A stretch of DNA of 64,000 bases from Conexibacter sp. DBS9H8 (GCF_023330685.1 NZ_CP097128.1:62001-126000); one strand, 5' to 3'. Counted from the first letter of the stretch, positions 18,614 through 26,583 are shown. Notes: a model not told the origin generated them from the letters alone. Numbers and translations are program-made.

Positions 18614-18690
18614 CGTCAGATGAGGCTCTGGCGGACCGGCGCTGTGGCGGCCGGCCCAAACCGCCCGAGATCGGGCTGATGGCTTCTTTT
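18614..18690 (+). ncRNA. Fluoride riboswitch (crcB motif)
   Basis: The segment contains the conserved blocks of the crcB RNA in order: GATGAGGCTC at 18619-18628, GGCCCAAACCGCCC at about 18653-18666, GAGAT as hairpin loop, then GGGCTGATGGCTTC at 18673-18686. GCCC/GGGC form the hairpin and GAGGC pairs with GGCTTC (one G-U). These match the well-studied Thermotoga petrophila crcB aptamer closely. It sits 30-100 bases upstream of two crcB genes, exactly where it should act. An insertion of about 25 nt with its own stem potential lies between the first two blocks, longer than in the minimal aptamer. Mechanism (transcription or translation) not evident. Confidence 0.8.
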
Positions 18691-18721
18691 CGCGCAACGG
18701 TCCACGTGCTGAGGAGGAGCC

Positions 18722-19117
18722 CTGTCTGTCGATATCCGTGAGCTGGCGGCGATCTTCGGCGGCGGCATGGCCGGAGCGCTCGCGCGGGTCGGGCTCGGTG
18801 ACCTGTTCCCCTCCGGCCCAACCGCGTGGCCGTGGGCGATCTTCGCGATCAACCTCGCGGGCGCGTTCCTGCTCGGCTGGCTCATCACCCGCCTGCAGGA
18901 GCGACTGCCGATCTCCACCTACCCGCGGCCGCTGGCGGGAACCGGGTTCTGCGGCGCGTTCACCACCTTCTCCACGCTACAGCTGCAGCTCCTGACGATG
19001 CTCGAGCACCACTGCGACGGGCTCGCGGCCGGCTACGCCGTGGCGAGCCTCGTCGGCGGCTACAGCGCGGTCGGGGCGGCAAGCGCGCTCGCTCGGCGGG
19101 CACGGGTGCTGCGGTGA
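18722..19117 (+). CDS. crcB: Fluoride channel subunit, CrcB/Fluc family (first copy)
   Basis: 131 residues if translation starts at CTG 18722, directly after a strong Shine-Dalgarno (GAGGAGG at 18711-18717). The first in-frame ATG (18767) would cut into helix 1, and no ATG, GTG or TTG lies between. Family motifs: GGGMAGALARVGLG in helix 1, INLAGAFLLGWL in helix 2 (pore Asn), and GTGFCGAFTTFSTLQLQ in helix 3 (TTFST with the Phe-box and Na+ site). Four helices in total. It works as half of a dual-topology dimer that lets fluoride out of the cytoplasm. The stop overlaps the next crcB (GTGA). Confidence 0.88.
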   Translation: MSVDIRELAAIFGGGMAGALARVGLGDLFPSGPTAWPWAIFAINLAGAFLLGWLITRLQERLPISTYPRPLAGTGFCGAFTTFSTLQLQLLTMLEHHCDGLAAGYAVASLVGGYSAVGAASALARRARVLR

Positions 19118-19479
19118 GCGCCCTGACCTGGATCGGCGTCGCCTGTCTCGGCGGCATCGGCGCCGTCGCCCGCTTCCTGATCGACACCTGGATCTCCCGG
19201 CGCAGCGGCGGCCGGTTCCCCTACGGCACGTTCGTCATCAACATCTCCGGCGCCTTCACCCTCGGGCTGCTGACCGGTCTCGCCCTGGGAGGGGACGCCC
19301 TTCTGCTCGCCGGGACGGCGACCGTCGGCGCCTACACGACCTTCTCCACCTGGATGCTGGAGACCCACCGGCTGGCCGAAGGCGCCGAGTTCTCCCGCGC
19401 CCTGGCCAACCTCACCGTCAGCCTCGGAGTCGGTTTCGGCGCCGTCGCCCTCGGACATCTGATCGGAGCTGCGCTGTGA
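19114..19479 (+). CDS. crcB: Fluoride channel subunit, CrcB/Fluc family (second copy)
   Basis: 121 residues from GTG at 19114, overlapping the previous stop by 4 bp. It shows the same signature as its neighbour: GGIGAVARFLIDTWI, YGTFVINISGAFTLGLLTGL and GTATVGAYTTFSTWMLETHRL. The two copies are clearly diverged from each other, so they probably assemble as an antiparallel heterodimer, as in other tandem Fluc pairs where each protein has one fixed orientation. It is followed at a GTGA overlap by the DUF190 gene in the same operon under the fluoride riboswitch. Confidence 0.93.
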   Translation: MSALTWIGVACLGGIGAVARFLIDTWISRRSGGRFPYGTFVINISGAFTLGLLTGLALGGDALLLAGTATVGAYTTFSTWMLETHRLAEGAEFSRALANLTVSLGVGFGAVALGHLIGAAL

Positions 19480-20546
19480 GTGCGGAGCGGCTGAAGCTGA
19501 CGACCTACTTCGGCGAGCGTGACCGCACGGCCGAGGGCCACCTCCTCGCCGACGCGCTGCTTGACCTCTATGGCGCCCGGAAGCTGCACACGAGCGTGCT
19601 GCTGCGGGGGATCGGCGGATTCGGTCTCACCCACCGGCTGCGGACCGACCAGCTGCTCAGCCTGTCCGAGGACCTCCCCGTCCTCAGCATCGCGATCGAC
19701 CGCCCAGACCGGATCGAGGCGGTACTCGCCGACGTACTCGGCCTGCAGCGTCGCGGCCTCGTCACCCTCGAACGGGCACGCGGGCTCACCGGCGACACGG
19801 CGTCGGCGGTGGCGTCCCCCGACAGCAAACTCACCGTCGCCATCGGACGCCGCGAGCGGATCGGGCGACGTCCGGCGTTCCTCGCCGTCACTGAACTGTT
19901 CCGCGAGCACGAGCTCGCCGGCGCGACGGCGCTGCTCGGCGTCGACGGAACCCGGGCCGGCTCGCGCCGGCGCGCGCGCTTCTTCGCCGCCAACGCCGAC
20001 GTCCCGATGCTCATACTCGCCGTCGGCCCCGACGCTCGCGTCCAGTCCGCCGCGGACGCGATCGCCGCCGGTCTGAGCGAGCCGACTCTGATTCGGGAGC
20101 GGATCGCGGTCTGCAAACGTGACGGGGTCCTCCATGCCCCACCCGAGCCGGTGCGCGAGCGCGACGAACACGGGCTGGCGATCTGGCAGAAGCTGACCGT
20201 GCACAGCTTCGAGCACGACCGCCACGACGGCCTGCCCCTGCACCGGGCGATCGTCTCGCAACTGCGCTCACAGGGTGTGGCCGGGGCGACGACCCTCCGT
20301 GGTGTCTGGGGCTTCCACGGCGAGCACCCGCCGCGGGGGGAGGCGTGGCTGGCCCGCCAGCGCCGGGCGCCGGTGCTCACCGTCGTCCTCGACACGCCCG
20401 ACCGCATCCAGCGGGCGTTCGCGACCATCGACGCGCTCACCGCCAGGACCGGCCTCGTCACCGTCGAGGCGGTCCCCGCCGCGCAGGCGATGAGCGCGGA
20501 AGTGGTGCGGGGTGGCATCCGCCTGGCCCGTACCCGCCCCGGGTAG
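19476..20546 (+). CDS. Triple DUF190-domain protein of the fluoride operon
   Basis: 356 residues from GTG at 19476. The DUF190 fold, a small ferredoxin-like domain usually found singly (about 110 residues) beside crcB genes, can be read three times. Unit 1, about residues 5-105: LKLTTYFGERDR, LHTSVLLRGIGGFG, LPVLSIAIDRPDRI. Unit 2, about 112-220: KLTVAIGRRERIGRRP, LAGATALLGVDG, VPMLILAVGPDARV. Unit 3, about 232-345: KLTVHSFEHDRHDGLPL, VAGATTLRGVWGFHG, APVLTVVLDTPDRI. Each repeats the LxVyxgE...GatvlrGi.Gfg...lPvlivvvd pattern; unit 2 is the most divergent. Cytosolic, no signal. Function in fluoride handling is inferred from context. Confidence 0.85.
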   Translation: MSAERLKLTTYFGERDRTAEGHLLADALLDLYGARKLHTSVLLRGIGGFGLTHRLRTDQLLSLSEDLPVLSIAIDRPDRIEAVLADVLGLQRRGLVTLERARGLTGDTASAVASPDSKLTVAIGRRERIGRRPAFLAVTELFREHELAGATALLGVDGTRAGSRRRARFFAANADVPMLILAVGPDARVQSAADAIAAGLSEPTLIRERIAVCKRDGVLHAPPEPVRERDEHGLAIWQKLTVHSFEHDRHDGLPLHRAIVSQLRSQGVAGATTLRGVWGFHGEHPPRGEAWLARQRRAPVLTVVLDTPDRIQRAFATIDALTARTGLVTVEAVPAAQAMSAEVVRGGIRLARTRPG

Positions 20547-20556
20547 CCTGCGGAGC

Positions 20557-21777
20557 GTGGGGAGCGAGACTCTCAGCGCCGCTGCCGCCCGGCGGATCGC
20601 CCTCGCCGCTCAGGGGTTCCAGTCCGGTCCGCGGGACGACGACCGGCCACCGGGCCTCGCCCAGCTGACCCGGCTCGTGCGCCGCCTCGGGTTGCTCCAG
20701 CTCGACTCGGTCAACGTCTTCTGCCGCGCCCACTACATGCCGATCTTCTCGCGGCTCGGCCCCTACGACCGCGGCCTGCTCGACCGCATCAGCGCCCACG
20801 GACGCGGGCCCTACACCCGCCGGCTCGTCGAATACTGGGCCCATGAGGCCTCACTCGTGCCGGTCGAGCTCCACCCGCTGCTGCGCTGGCGGATGGACGA
20901 CCTGGGCGGCGCCTGGGGATCGCTGCAGCGGCTCGCCCGGGACCGGCCGGAGCTGATCGCCGCCACCCGCCGGCTCGTTCACGAGCGCGGGCCCGTCCGG
21001 GCGCGGGAGACCGGCGCGGTCCGCGTTCCCGCGGCGGCGGGGGCGATGTGGAACTGGCATGAGGGCAAGGTCGCCCTCGAGTACCTCTTCTACCGGGGCG
21101 AGGTCGGCGCGGCCCGACGGATCAACTTCGAGCGCCACTACGACCTGATCGGCCGGATCCTCGCGCCGGACATCCTCGCGGCGCCGACCCCACCACGGGC
21201 CGACGCCGAGCGTGAACTCGTGCGGATCGCCGCCCGAGCCCTCGGGGTCGCCGCCGAGCCCGATCTCGGGGACTACTTTCGGCTCGAGCGGGCGCGCTCA
21301 CGCACCCGTGTGGCCGAGCTTGTCGAGACGGGGGAGCTGATCCCGGTGGAGGTGACAGGCTGGACGGTGCCCGCCTATCTCTGGCACGAGGCGGCCCGCC
21401 CGCGCCGGATCGAGGCCCGAGCGCTGATCTCCCCGTTTGACTCGCTCATCTTCTTCCGGCCCCGGACCGAGCGGCTGTTCGGGTTCCGCTACCGGATCGA
21501 GATCTACACGCCCGCGCCGGCGCGCGTGTACGGCTACTACGTGCTGCCGTTCCTGCTCGGAGACCGACTGGTGGCCCGCGTCGATCTCAAGGCCGACCGC
21601 CGGGCCGGTGTCCTGCGCGTGCACGGTGCCTACGCGGAGGCGGGCGTCGACATCCCCACCGTCAGCGTCGCGCTCGCCCGCGAGCTCGCGCTCGCCGCCG
21701 TCTGGCTCGGGCTCGGGGGCGGGGTCATCTGTGGCGACCGCGGCGATCTCATCCGAGCGCTTAAGCTCGCCCTATGA
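20557..21777 (+). CDS. Winged helix DNA-binding domain protein (YcaQ/AlkX-like)
   Basis: 406 residues from GTG at 20557, 10 bp after the DUF190 stop. The protein matches the HTH_42/YcaQ family: AAARRIALAAQGF, LTRLVRRLGLLQLDSVNVFCRAHYMPIFSRLGPYDRGLLDRI, YWAHEASLVPVELHPLLRWRM, and the C-terminal ISPFDSLIFFRPRTERLFGFRYRIEIYTPAPARVYGYYVLPFLLGDRLVARVDLKADR. Family members unhook interstrand DNA crosslinks or remove alkylated bases (E. coli YcaQ, Streptomyces AlkX). The QLDS and HEAS motifs characteristic of the family are intact, so a DNA repair glycosylase role is likely. It ends in an ATGA overlap with the FAH-family gene. Confidence 0.87.
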   Translation: MGSETLSAAAARRIALAAQGFQSGPRDDDRPPGLAQLTRLVRRLGLLQLDSVNVFCRAHYMPIFSRLGPYDRGLLDRISAHGRGPYTRRLVEYWAHEASLVPVELHPLLRWRMDDLGGAWGSLQRLARDRPELIAATRRLVHERGPVRARETGAVRVPAAAGAMWNWHEGKVALEYLFYRGEVGAARRINFERHYDLIGRILAPDILAAPTPPRADAERELVRIAARALGVAAEPDLGDYFRLERARSRTRVAELVETGELIPVEVTGWTVPAYLWHEAARPRRIEARALISPFDSLIFFRPRTERLFGFRYRIEIYTPAPARVYGYYVLPFLLGDRLVARVDLKADRRAGVLRVHGAYAEAGVDIPTVSVALARELALAAVWLGLGGGVICGDRGDLIRALKLAL

Positions 21778-22544
21778 GACTGGCCACCTTCACCGCCGAG
21801 GGCTCCCGCCATGCCGGGCTCGTCCTCGGTGAGGAGGTCCACGCGATCACCGCTCCGGTCAAGGAGGTGCTCGCCGGGCGGGCGCAGGCGGTGCGGACGG
21901 GGGCGCACTGGCCGCTTCACCGTGTCCGCCTCGAGCCGCCGATTCCCGATCCGGGCACCGTGTACGCGATCGGCCGCAACTACGCGGCCCACATCGAGGA
22001 GTTGTCCCACGAGCGGCCGGACCAGCCGATCGTGTTCCTCAAGCCTGCCGGAGCGATCAACGCGCCCGGAGGGCCGGTACGGCGCCCGGCGGTCGTGCGT
22101 CAGCTCGACTATGAGGCCGAACTGGTCGCCGTCATCGGCGCCGCCGGCGCCGTCGCCGGGTTCTGTGTCGCCAACGACGTTTCCGCTCGGGATCTGCAGA
22201 CCGAGCCCCAGTGGACGCGGGCCAAGGGTGCGGACACGTTCTGCCCGTTCGGGCCGTGGATCACCACCGCGGACGAGGTCCCCGACCCCCAATCCCTGTG
22301 GATCCGCAGCTGGGTCAACGGGGAGCTGCGCCAAGACGCGCACACGTCCCTGCTCCTGTTCGGCCTCGACGTCCTCGTCGCCTTCATCACCGAGACGCAC
22401 GCCCTCCGTCCCGGGGACATGATTCTCACCGGCACCCCGGCCGGAGTCGGTGCGGGCATGGACCCGCCCCGCTGGCTCGAGCCTGGCGACCGGGTGCGGA
22501 TCGAGATCGAGGGCCTCGGCGCGATCGAGCATCCGATTCTCTGA
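21774..22544 (+). CDS. Fumarylacetoacetate hydrolase family protein
   Basis: 256 residues, coupled to the upstream gene by ATGA. It has the FAH fold's metal and active-site motifs: VYAIGRNYAAHIEELSHERPDQPIVFLKPAGAINAPG, LDYEAELVAVIGAAG (metal-binding Glu pair), GFCVANDVSARDLQTEPQWTRAKGADTFCPFGPWI and MILTGTPAGVGAGM. The family includes acylpyruvate hydrolases, oxaloacetate decarboxylases and 2-hydroxyhepta-2,4-diene-dioate isomerases, all Mg2+ dependent and acting on beta-diketo acids. Which reaction applies cannot be decided. It is convergent with the DUF429 gene, 3 bp away. Confidence 0.92.
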   Translation: MRLATFTAEGSRHAGLVLGEEVHAITAPVKEVLAGRAQAVRTGAHWPLHRVRLEPPIPDPGTVYAIGRNYAAHIEELSHERPDQPIVFLKPAGAINAPGGPVRRPAVVRQLDYEAELVAVIGAAGAVAGFCVANDVSARDLQTEPQWTRAKGADTFCPFGPWITTADEVPDPQSLWIRSWVNGELRQDAHTSLLLFGLDVLVAFITETHALRPGDMILTGTPAGVGAGMDPPRWLEPGDRVRIEIEGLGAIEHPIL

Positions 22545-22547
22545 CGC

Positions 22548-23375
22548 TCAGGCCGCGGCCGGCGCGAGGCGCCGCAGCCCGTCCACGGGCGGAAGGTGGA
22601 TCCACCCCTCCGTTCCGGCGTCCTCCGCAAGCGGAGCGGGCGGACCGGAGCTGTGGCCGCACTGGACCGAGCGGGCGACGAGCGCGCAGATGAGCGCATC
22701 GAGGGCGTTGTCGTCGGCGCGGCAGGCGGCCCGTTGGTCCGCGCTCAGCCGCAACCACGGCGCATCCGCGGTCAGGGTCGCCACGAGCCGGGACCGCTCG
22801 CCGTGACCGCCGGGGCCCTTGTAGCTGGGGCGGGTCTCGGTGGCGCGGGTCTCGGGCCGGCGCAGGCCGAAGCGGGTGATCGCGGGGTCGGGGTAGACCT
22901 CACAGGCCGGACCGACGGTGCCGGCCGGTTCGGCGACCGTCCCGGTCCGTTCGTGGAAGCGGCGCAGGACTCGCTGGGCACGCATCGCCGGATAGGCGAT
23001 CCTGTCGGTGCTGACGCTGAGCGGCAGCTTTCCGGTGTGGGCGTGGATCCAGCGGTCGGTGGCGCGGCGGACAAGCCGGTCCGGTGGAACCTCGTCCTCC
23101 AAAGGCCAGGGGCCAGAGCGACCGACGGCGGCGACAAAGGCGCGAGGCCAGCCGAGGGGCGCATCGATGCCGATCCGCGCCGGCGCCGGTGGGCCGGAGG
23201 CGTCCCCGCCGGTTCCGCACATCAGATCGAGCAGGTACGGATCGTCCAGGGGACGGCCGGCGTGAGCCCCGACCGCGAGCAGGACCACCTCCGTCCGGTC
23301 CGGCGCCCAGGCGAGCCGACAGACCCCGGTCGTGGCGGGCTTGGAGGCGAGGTCGATCCCGAGCGTGTGATCCAT
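22548..23375 (-). CDS. DUF429 domain protein (predicted RNase H-like nuclease)
   Basis: 275 residues. The DUF429 pattern is clear: LGIDLASKPATTGVCRLAW at the N-terminus (acidic GIDxA of an RNase H-like fold), IGIDAPLGWPRAFV (second Asp), RATDRWIHAHTGKLPLSVSTDRIAYPAMRAQRVL, CEVYPDPAITRFG, and RAACRADDNALDALICALVARSVQ with the C-terminal Asp pair. Four acidic residues fit metal-dependent nuclease chemistry, but no member is well characterised. Transcribed alone, leftward. Confidence 0.85.
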   Translation of the reverse strand: MDHTLGIDLASKPATTGVCRLAWAPDRTEVVLLAVGAHAGRPLDDPYLLDLMCGTGGDASGPPAPARIGIDAPLGWPRAFVAAVGRSGPWPLEDEVPPDRLVRRATDRWIHAHTGKLPLSVSTDRIAYPAMRAQRVLRRFHERTGTVAEPAGTVGPACEVYPDPAITRFGLRRPETRATETRPSYKGPGGHGERSRLVATLTADAPWLRLSADQRAACRADDNALDALICALVARSVQCGHSSGPPAPLAEDAGTEGWIHLPPVDGLRRLAPAAA

Positions 23376-23477
23376 GTCGTGAGGGTATGGTCGAGCTCGT
23401 CGGCAGGACCAACCGGACCCGTGAGTGGCTGGCCGCTCGCGTTCTGGGCCCCGGCACCCCCTTTCCCCGTGACGCGT

Positions 23478-24608
23478 TCAGAAGAGGAGGACCTGGCGGA
23501 CCGCCTCGCCGGCGGCAAGCCGGTCAAACCCCGCGTTGAGATCATCGAGGCCGATCCGGTGAGTGAGCAGGCGCTGCACGGGGAGGCGTCCAGACCGGTA
23601 CAGATCGATGAACCGCGGGATGTCCCGCGCCGGCACGCAGGAGCCGAGGTAGGAACCGCGCAGCGTGCGCTCCTCAGCGACAAGGGAGACGGCGGGGATC
23701 GACAGTTCCTGGCTGGGATGTGGGAGACCGACGGTGACCGTCGTCCCGCCCCGCCGAGTCGCCGCATAGGCCTGGGCGAGCACCGCGGCCGACCCAACCG
23801 TCTCGATCACGTGCTCAGCTCCACCGTCGGTGAGCGCACGCAGCGTCTCCACCGTCGCGGCGTCCGCGGTCACGGCGTGGGCGACCCCGAGCGCCCGGGC
23901 GAGCTCAAGCTTGGCGACAACCCGGTCCACGGCGATCACCTCCGCGCCGGCGTCGAGGGCGGCGAGCAGGGCGGCGAGACCGACGCCGCCGAGGCCGAAG
24001 ACGACGACGCGTTCACCGGCGGCGATCGCGGTCGCGTTGAGCGCCGCTCCGGCCCCCGTGAGGACGGCGCAGCCGAACAGGGCGGCGAGCTCGAAGGGCA
24101 GCTCCTGGTCGATCTTCACCGCCGAACGGGCCGAGACGACGGTCTGTTCGGCGAACGCTGAGACACCGAGGTGGTGGTGCAGGACCGCACCGGGATCCTC
24201 AGGGTCACGGAAGCGCCGGCCGCCGGCGAGCAGGGTTCCGGCCCCGTTGGCCGCCGCGCCCGGCTCACAGAGCGCAGGACGGCCCGCCCGGCAGGGGCCA
24301 CAGGCCCCGCAGGCCGGCACGAAGGCGAGGATGACGTGGTCTCCCGCCGCAAACCCCTCCACGCCGGCGCCGACCTCAAGCACCTCACCGGCGGCCTCAT
24401 GCCCGAGCACCATCGGCATCACCCGCGGGCGGGAACCGTCGATCACCGACAGGTCCGAGTGACAGAGCCCAGCCGCCGCAACGCGGATGCGCAGTTCGCC
24501 CGGGCCGGGCGGGTCAAGTTCGAGGGTGCGGATCTCCAGCGGGCGGCTGGCGCTGTACGGGGCGGGGCGTCCCATTTCGCCGAGCACGGCGGCCCGGACC
24601 GCGGTCAT
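23478..24608 (-). CDS. Zinc-dependent alcohol dehydrogenase (MDR family)
   Basis: 376 residues. Catalytic zinc ligands are in GLCHSDLSVIDG (Cys) and MVLGHEAAGEVLEVG (His, Glu); the structural zinc lobe is CGACGPCRAGRPALC with four cysteines. The Rossmann motif VVVFGLGGVGLAALLAALDAGAEVIAVDR (about residues 190-220) binds NAD(P)H, and Asp in AVDR suggests preference for NAD. The closest style is the class III-like or mycobacterial AdhD group of alcohol dehydrogenases. The gene overlaps the end of the thioesterase gene by 4 bp, so they form one transcription unit, perhaps for breakdown of a fatty or aromatic alcohol. Confidence 0.93.
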   Translation of the reverse strand: MTAVRAAVLGEMGRPAPYSASRPLEIRTLELDPPGPGELRIRVAAAGLCHSDLSVIDGSRPRVMPMVLGHEAAGEVLEVGAGVEGFAAGDHVILAFVPACGACGPCRAGRPALCEPGAAANGAGTLLAGGRRFRDPEDPGAVLHHHLGVSAFAEQTVVSARSAVKIDQELPFELAALFGCAVLTGAGAALNATAIAAGERVVVFGLGGVGLAALLAALDAGAEVIAVDRVVAKLELARALGVAHAVTADAATVETLRALTDGGAEHVIETVGSAAVLAQAYAATRRGGTTVTVGLPHPSQELSIPAVSLVAEERTLRGSYLGSCVPARDIPRFIDLYRSGRLPVQRLLTHRIGLDDLNAGFDRLAAGEAVRQVLLF

Positions 24609-25105
24609 CGGGTGGGGGCTGCGTCGGGGGCCCGGATCTGCTCGAGTGCCTCCCGAATCGTTGCGGGGATCGGCGCGGGACGACGCCGTTCCCGGTCGAC
24701 GAACACGTGCACGAAGGATCCCTCCGCGAGCAGGCGCGTCTCAGCCGGCGCGTGCTCGTCACCGTCGTGGGCACTGGCGGGAGCGGCGGCGTCACCGTCT
24801 CGGACTTCCTCGGACAGCCCGATCCCGTAGCGGACGCTCGAGCGACCGAGGTGCTCGACACAGAGGCCGGCCCGGACCACCCCGGGGAAGGCGACCGAAG
24901 CGTGAAACCGGCAGCGAGACTCGGCACAGACGCCGATGACCGGGCCGGCGTGGATGTCGAGGCCCGCCTCGAGCACGAGGAACTCGTTGATGACGGTGTC
25001 GAAGAAGGCGTAGTACTCGACGTTGTTGACGTGCCCGTAGACGTCGTTGTCCTTCCAGCGCAGGGAGATGGAGCGGTGGTAGCGATAGCGCAGCGGCGGG
25101 GTCAT
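24605..25105 (-). CDS. Acyl-CoA thioesterase, hotdog fold (4HBT family)
   Basis: 166 residues from ATG at 25103-25105 ([12 protein letters not shown]); a GTG five codons upstream is also possible. The 4-hydroxybenzoyl-CoA thioesterase signature is obvious: [30 protein letters not shown], with the catalytic Asp of the DxxGHVNN motif. The rest ([35 protein letters not shown]) is the hotdog sheet. It hydrolyses acyl- or aryl-CoA esters. A small stretch rich in Ala/Asp/Glu around residue 110 is an insertion. Co-transcribed with the alcohol dehydrogenase through an ATGA overlap. Confidence 0.92.
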   Translation of the reverse strand: MTPPLRYRYHRSISLRWKDNDVYGHVNNVEYYAFFDTVINEFLVLEAGLDIHAGPVIGVCAESRCRFHASVAFPGVVRAGLCVEHLGRSSVRYGIGLSEEVRDGDAAAPASAHDGDEHAPAETRLLAEGSFVHVFVDRERRRPAPIPATIREALEQIRAPDAAPTR

Positions 25106-25137
25106 GACAACGGGCGGCACCGACGAGGACGAGATCG

Positions 25138-25536
25138 CTATTCGGACTGGCGCGCGAGGATCGCCACGAACCGGTCGATCCGCCGGCGTTCCTCTTCGCT
25201 CAGGGCAGCCGGGGTTTCGACGAGCAGGGTCATCGGCCCGCGCTCACGAGCCCAGCTGGCGACCCGATCGCTGAACGCCGGGGCGATCCAGATGAGCGGG
25301 AGGCTCGCCGCATAGGCGATCACCGTCGCGTCCTGGTCGGCGGCCGTCTCCTCCGCGCGAACGATCTGGATCGTCACCTGGCCGAGGTCGTGGGCGACGC
25401 GGCTGGCGGCCGCGGAGTCGGCCCCCACCAGCAGGGCCACCTCACCGTCCCGCAGCATCGCAGCCGCCCATCCGCCCGGGCCACCCGCGAGCGCGGCAGG
25501 GGCGGACACGAGACGGAAGGCTGGATTGCTCATCAC
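25138..25536 (-). CDS. Hypothetical protein, no family recognised
   Basis: 132 residues (or 131 from the second ATG). The sequence is moderately hydrophobic, starts [62 protein letters not shown] and contains [21 protein letters not shown]. Alternating strands and helices suggest a small alpha/beta protein, not a membrane protein. No motif that I recognise. It lies 32 bp upstream of the thioesterase gene on the same strand and could share its transcript. Codon use (strong third-position G/C) supports real coding. Confidence 0.6.
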   Translation of the reverse strand: MMSNPAFRLVSAPAALAGGPGGWAAAMLRDGEVALLVGADSAAASRVAHDLGQVTIQIVRAEETAADQDATVIAYAASLPLIWIAPAFSDRVASWARERGPMTLLVETPAALSEEERRRIDRFVAILARQSE

Positions 25537-25675
25537 GACGAGAGTATCCGGGAACGGCCGATGGCCGGCGCACCGGGAACGGTGTGCCGGCCATCGACTC
25601 GCCGAGGAGATGATGGAGCGAGAGCGTGTCGCGAGGGAATGCCCGCCGCGAGGGAAGCCTCCGCAACGGGAGAGG

Positions 25676-25721
25676 CCCCGCGGGGAAGAGGTCCCCCGCG
25701 GGGAAGAGGTCCCCCGCGGGG
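25676..25721. repeat. 18-bp direct repeats around CCCCGCGGGG
   Basis: The self-complementary decamer CCCCGCGGGG occurs three times at 18-bp spacing (25676, 25694, 25712), separated by AAGAGGTC. It lies in the 226-bp non-coding gap between the hypothetical gene and the DUF6458 gene, downstream of the latter. The hairpin potential could serve as a terminator for the leftward DUF6458 gene. Confidence 0.75.
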
Positions 25722-25763
25722 AAGCCGGGCCCGCAGGCCGGCTGTGTCAGCCCGGCTGCCGCC

Positions 25764-26006
25764 TCACACGCTACCTCGCGGCGGCACGTATCCCTCCGCC
25801 GGTGGCGCGGCCGTCGCGCGGATCGCCGCGCGGTCACGGTCGGCGGCGTTGACCATCCAGAGGAGCGAGACGAGGAACCCGACCGCTCCGACGATCATCA
25901 GGATCACGCCGATGGTGTGGATGTTGATGCCGCTCACGCTCGCCGTCACCGCAAAGCGGAGGACGGCGCCGATCGCAACGAGTAAGAGTGATGTGGACCA
26001 ACCCAT
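25764..26006 (-). CDS. DUF6458 family small membrane protein
   Basis: 80 residues from ATG at 26004-26006, preceded by AGGAGG seven bases upstream; the longer frame to 26030 lacks such a site. Two hydrophobic helices are present, LLLVAIGAVLRFAVT and IHTIGVILMIVGAVGFLVSLLWMV, followed by a charged cytoplasmic tail. The pattern (MGWSTSLLLVAIGAVLRFAV...GINIHTIGVILMIVGAVG) is that of a small actinobacterial membrane family, DUF6458, often in stress regulons. A sigma-B/F-like promoter (GATTGA-N14-GGGAAT) lies just upstream, which fits the neighbouring sigma factor locus. Function unknown. Confidence 0.85.
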   Translation of the reverse strand: MGWSTSLLLVAIGAVLRFAVTASVSGINIHTIGVILMIVGAVGFLVSLLWMVNAADRDRAAIRATAAPPAEGYVPPRGSV

Positions 26007-26045
26007 GGTTCTGCCTCCTGTTCGTCTCAAACTGTCGAGACTGAG

Positions 26046-26071
26046 ATTCCCCGTCCGTCAGCCTTTCAATC
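26046..26071 (-). promoter_or_regulatory. Sigma-B/F-like promoter for the DUF6458 gene
   Basis: On the minus strand GATTGA (26066-26071), 14-bp spacer, GGGAAT (26046-26051), close to the GTTTxx-N12-15-GGGWAW consensus of alternative stress sigma factors. It predicts a leader of about 35 nt with the AGGAGG site. Confidence 0.5.
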
Positions 26072-26086
26072 GTCCGTTTCCGCAAA

Positions 26087-26129
26087 GTCGGGTCGATCGT
26101 TGCCGGCACGTCGGGTCGATCGTTGCCGG
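26087..26129. repeat. 23-bp-period direct repeat
   Basis: GTCGGGTCGATCGTTGCCGG occurs twice, at 26087-26106 and 26110-26129, 3 bp apart, in the non-coding DNA between the divergent DUF6458 and STAS genes. The period is about two helical turns. Each contains the palindromic CGATCG. It could be a paired operator or simple slippage. Confidence 0.7.
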
Positions 26130-26244
26130 AGTGATCCCTGCGCACCGTGGCGGGAAGCTGAGAGTGTGCGTTTGTGTTCCTCATGTGCGTGCGCCCGCGT
26201 CCGCTCGCCCAGCACGTCAGTTCCGTGTACGCTCTCGAACCTTG

Positions 26245-26574
26245 ATGGAACCGCACTTTCAGGTTGAGGTCAGCAGCGAGGGAACCAAGGCCGTGCTGCG
26301 CCTGAGCGGCGAGCTCGATGTGTCCTCAAGCGCGGCGCTCGAGGACGAGCTGGCCCGGATCGACGGCTCGACGCTGATCGTCCTCGATCTCAGTGAACTC
26401 GAGTTCGTCGACTCGACCGGCCTCGGCGTGCTCGTCAAGGCCCACCAGCGGGTCCGCGAGGAGGGCGTCCGGATGGTCGTGGTCCAGGGCGGTGGCCAGG
26501 TCAAGCGGCTACTCGAACTGACCGGACTCGACCAGCAGCTCGAGCTCGTTCCGAGCCCCGAACTCGCTGACTGA
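26245..26574 (+). CDS. STAS-domain anti-sigma factor antagonist (RsbV-like)
   Basis: 109 residues from ATG at 26245; the frame is open further upstream but non-coding. The domain is complete: VEVSSEGTKAVLRLSGELDVSSSAALEDELARI, LIVLDLSELEFVDSTGLGVLVKAHQRVREEG, VQGGGQVKRLLELTGLDQQLELV. The phosphorylated residue is the Ser in FVDSTGLGVL (about residue 58). Unphosphorylated, it would bind the ATPase-type anti-sigma protein and free the sigma factor. It lies 9 bp from the end of the convergent anti-sigma gene and is part of the stress locus. Confidence 0.93.
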   Translation: MEPHFQVEVSSEGTKAVLRLSGELDVSSSAALEDELARIDGSTLIVLDLSELEFVDSTGLGVLVKAHQRVREEGVRMVVVQGGGQVKRLLELTGLDQQLELVPSPELAD

Positions 26575-26583
26575 GTCCGTGGG

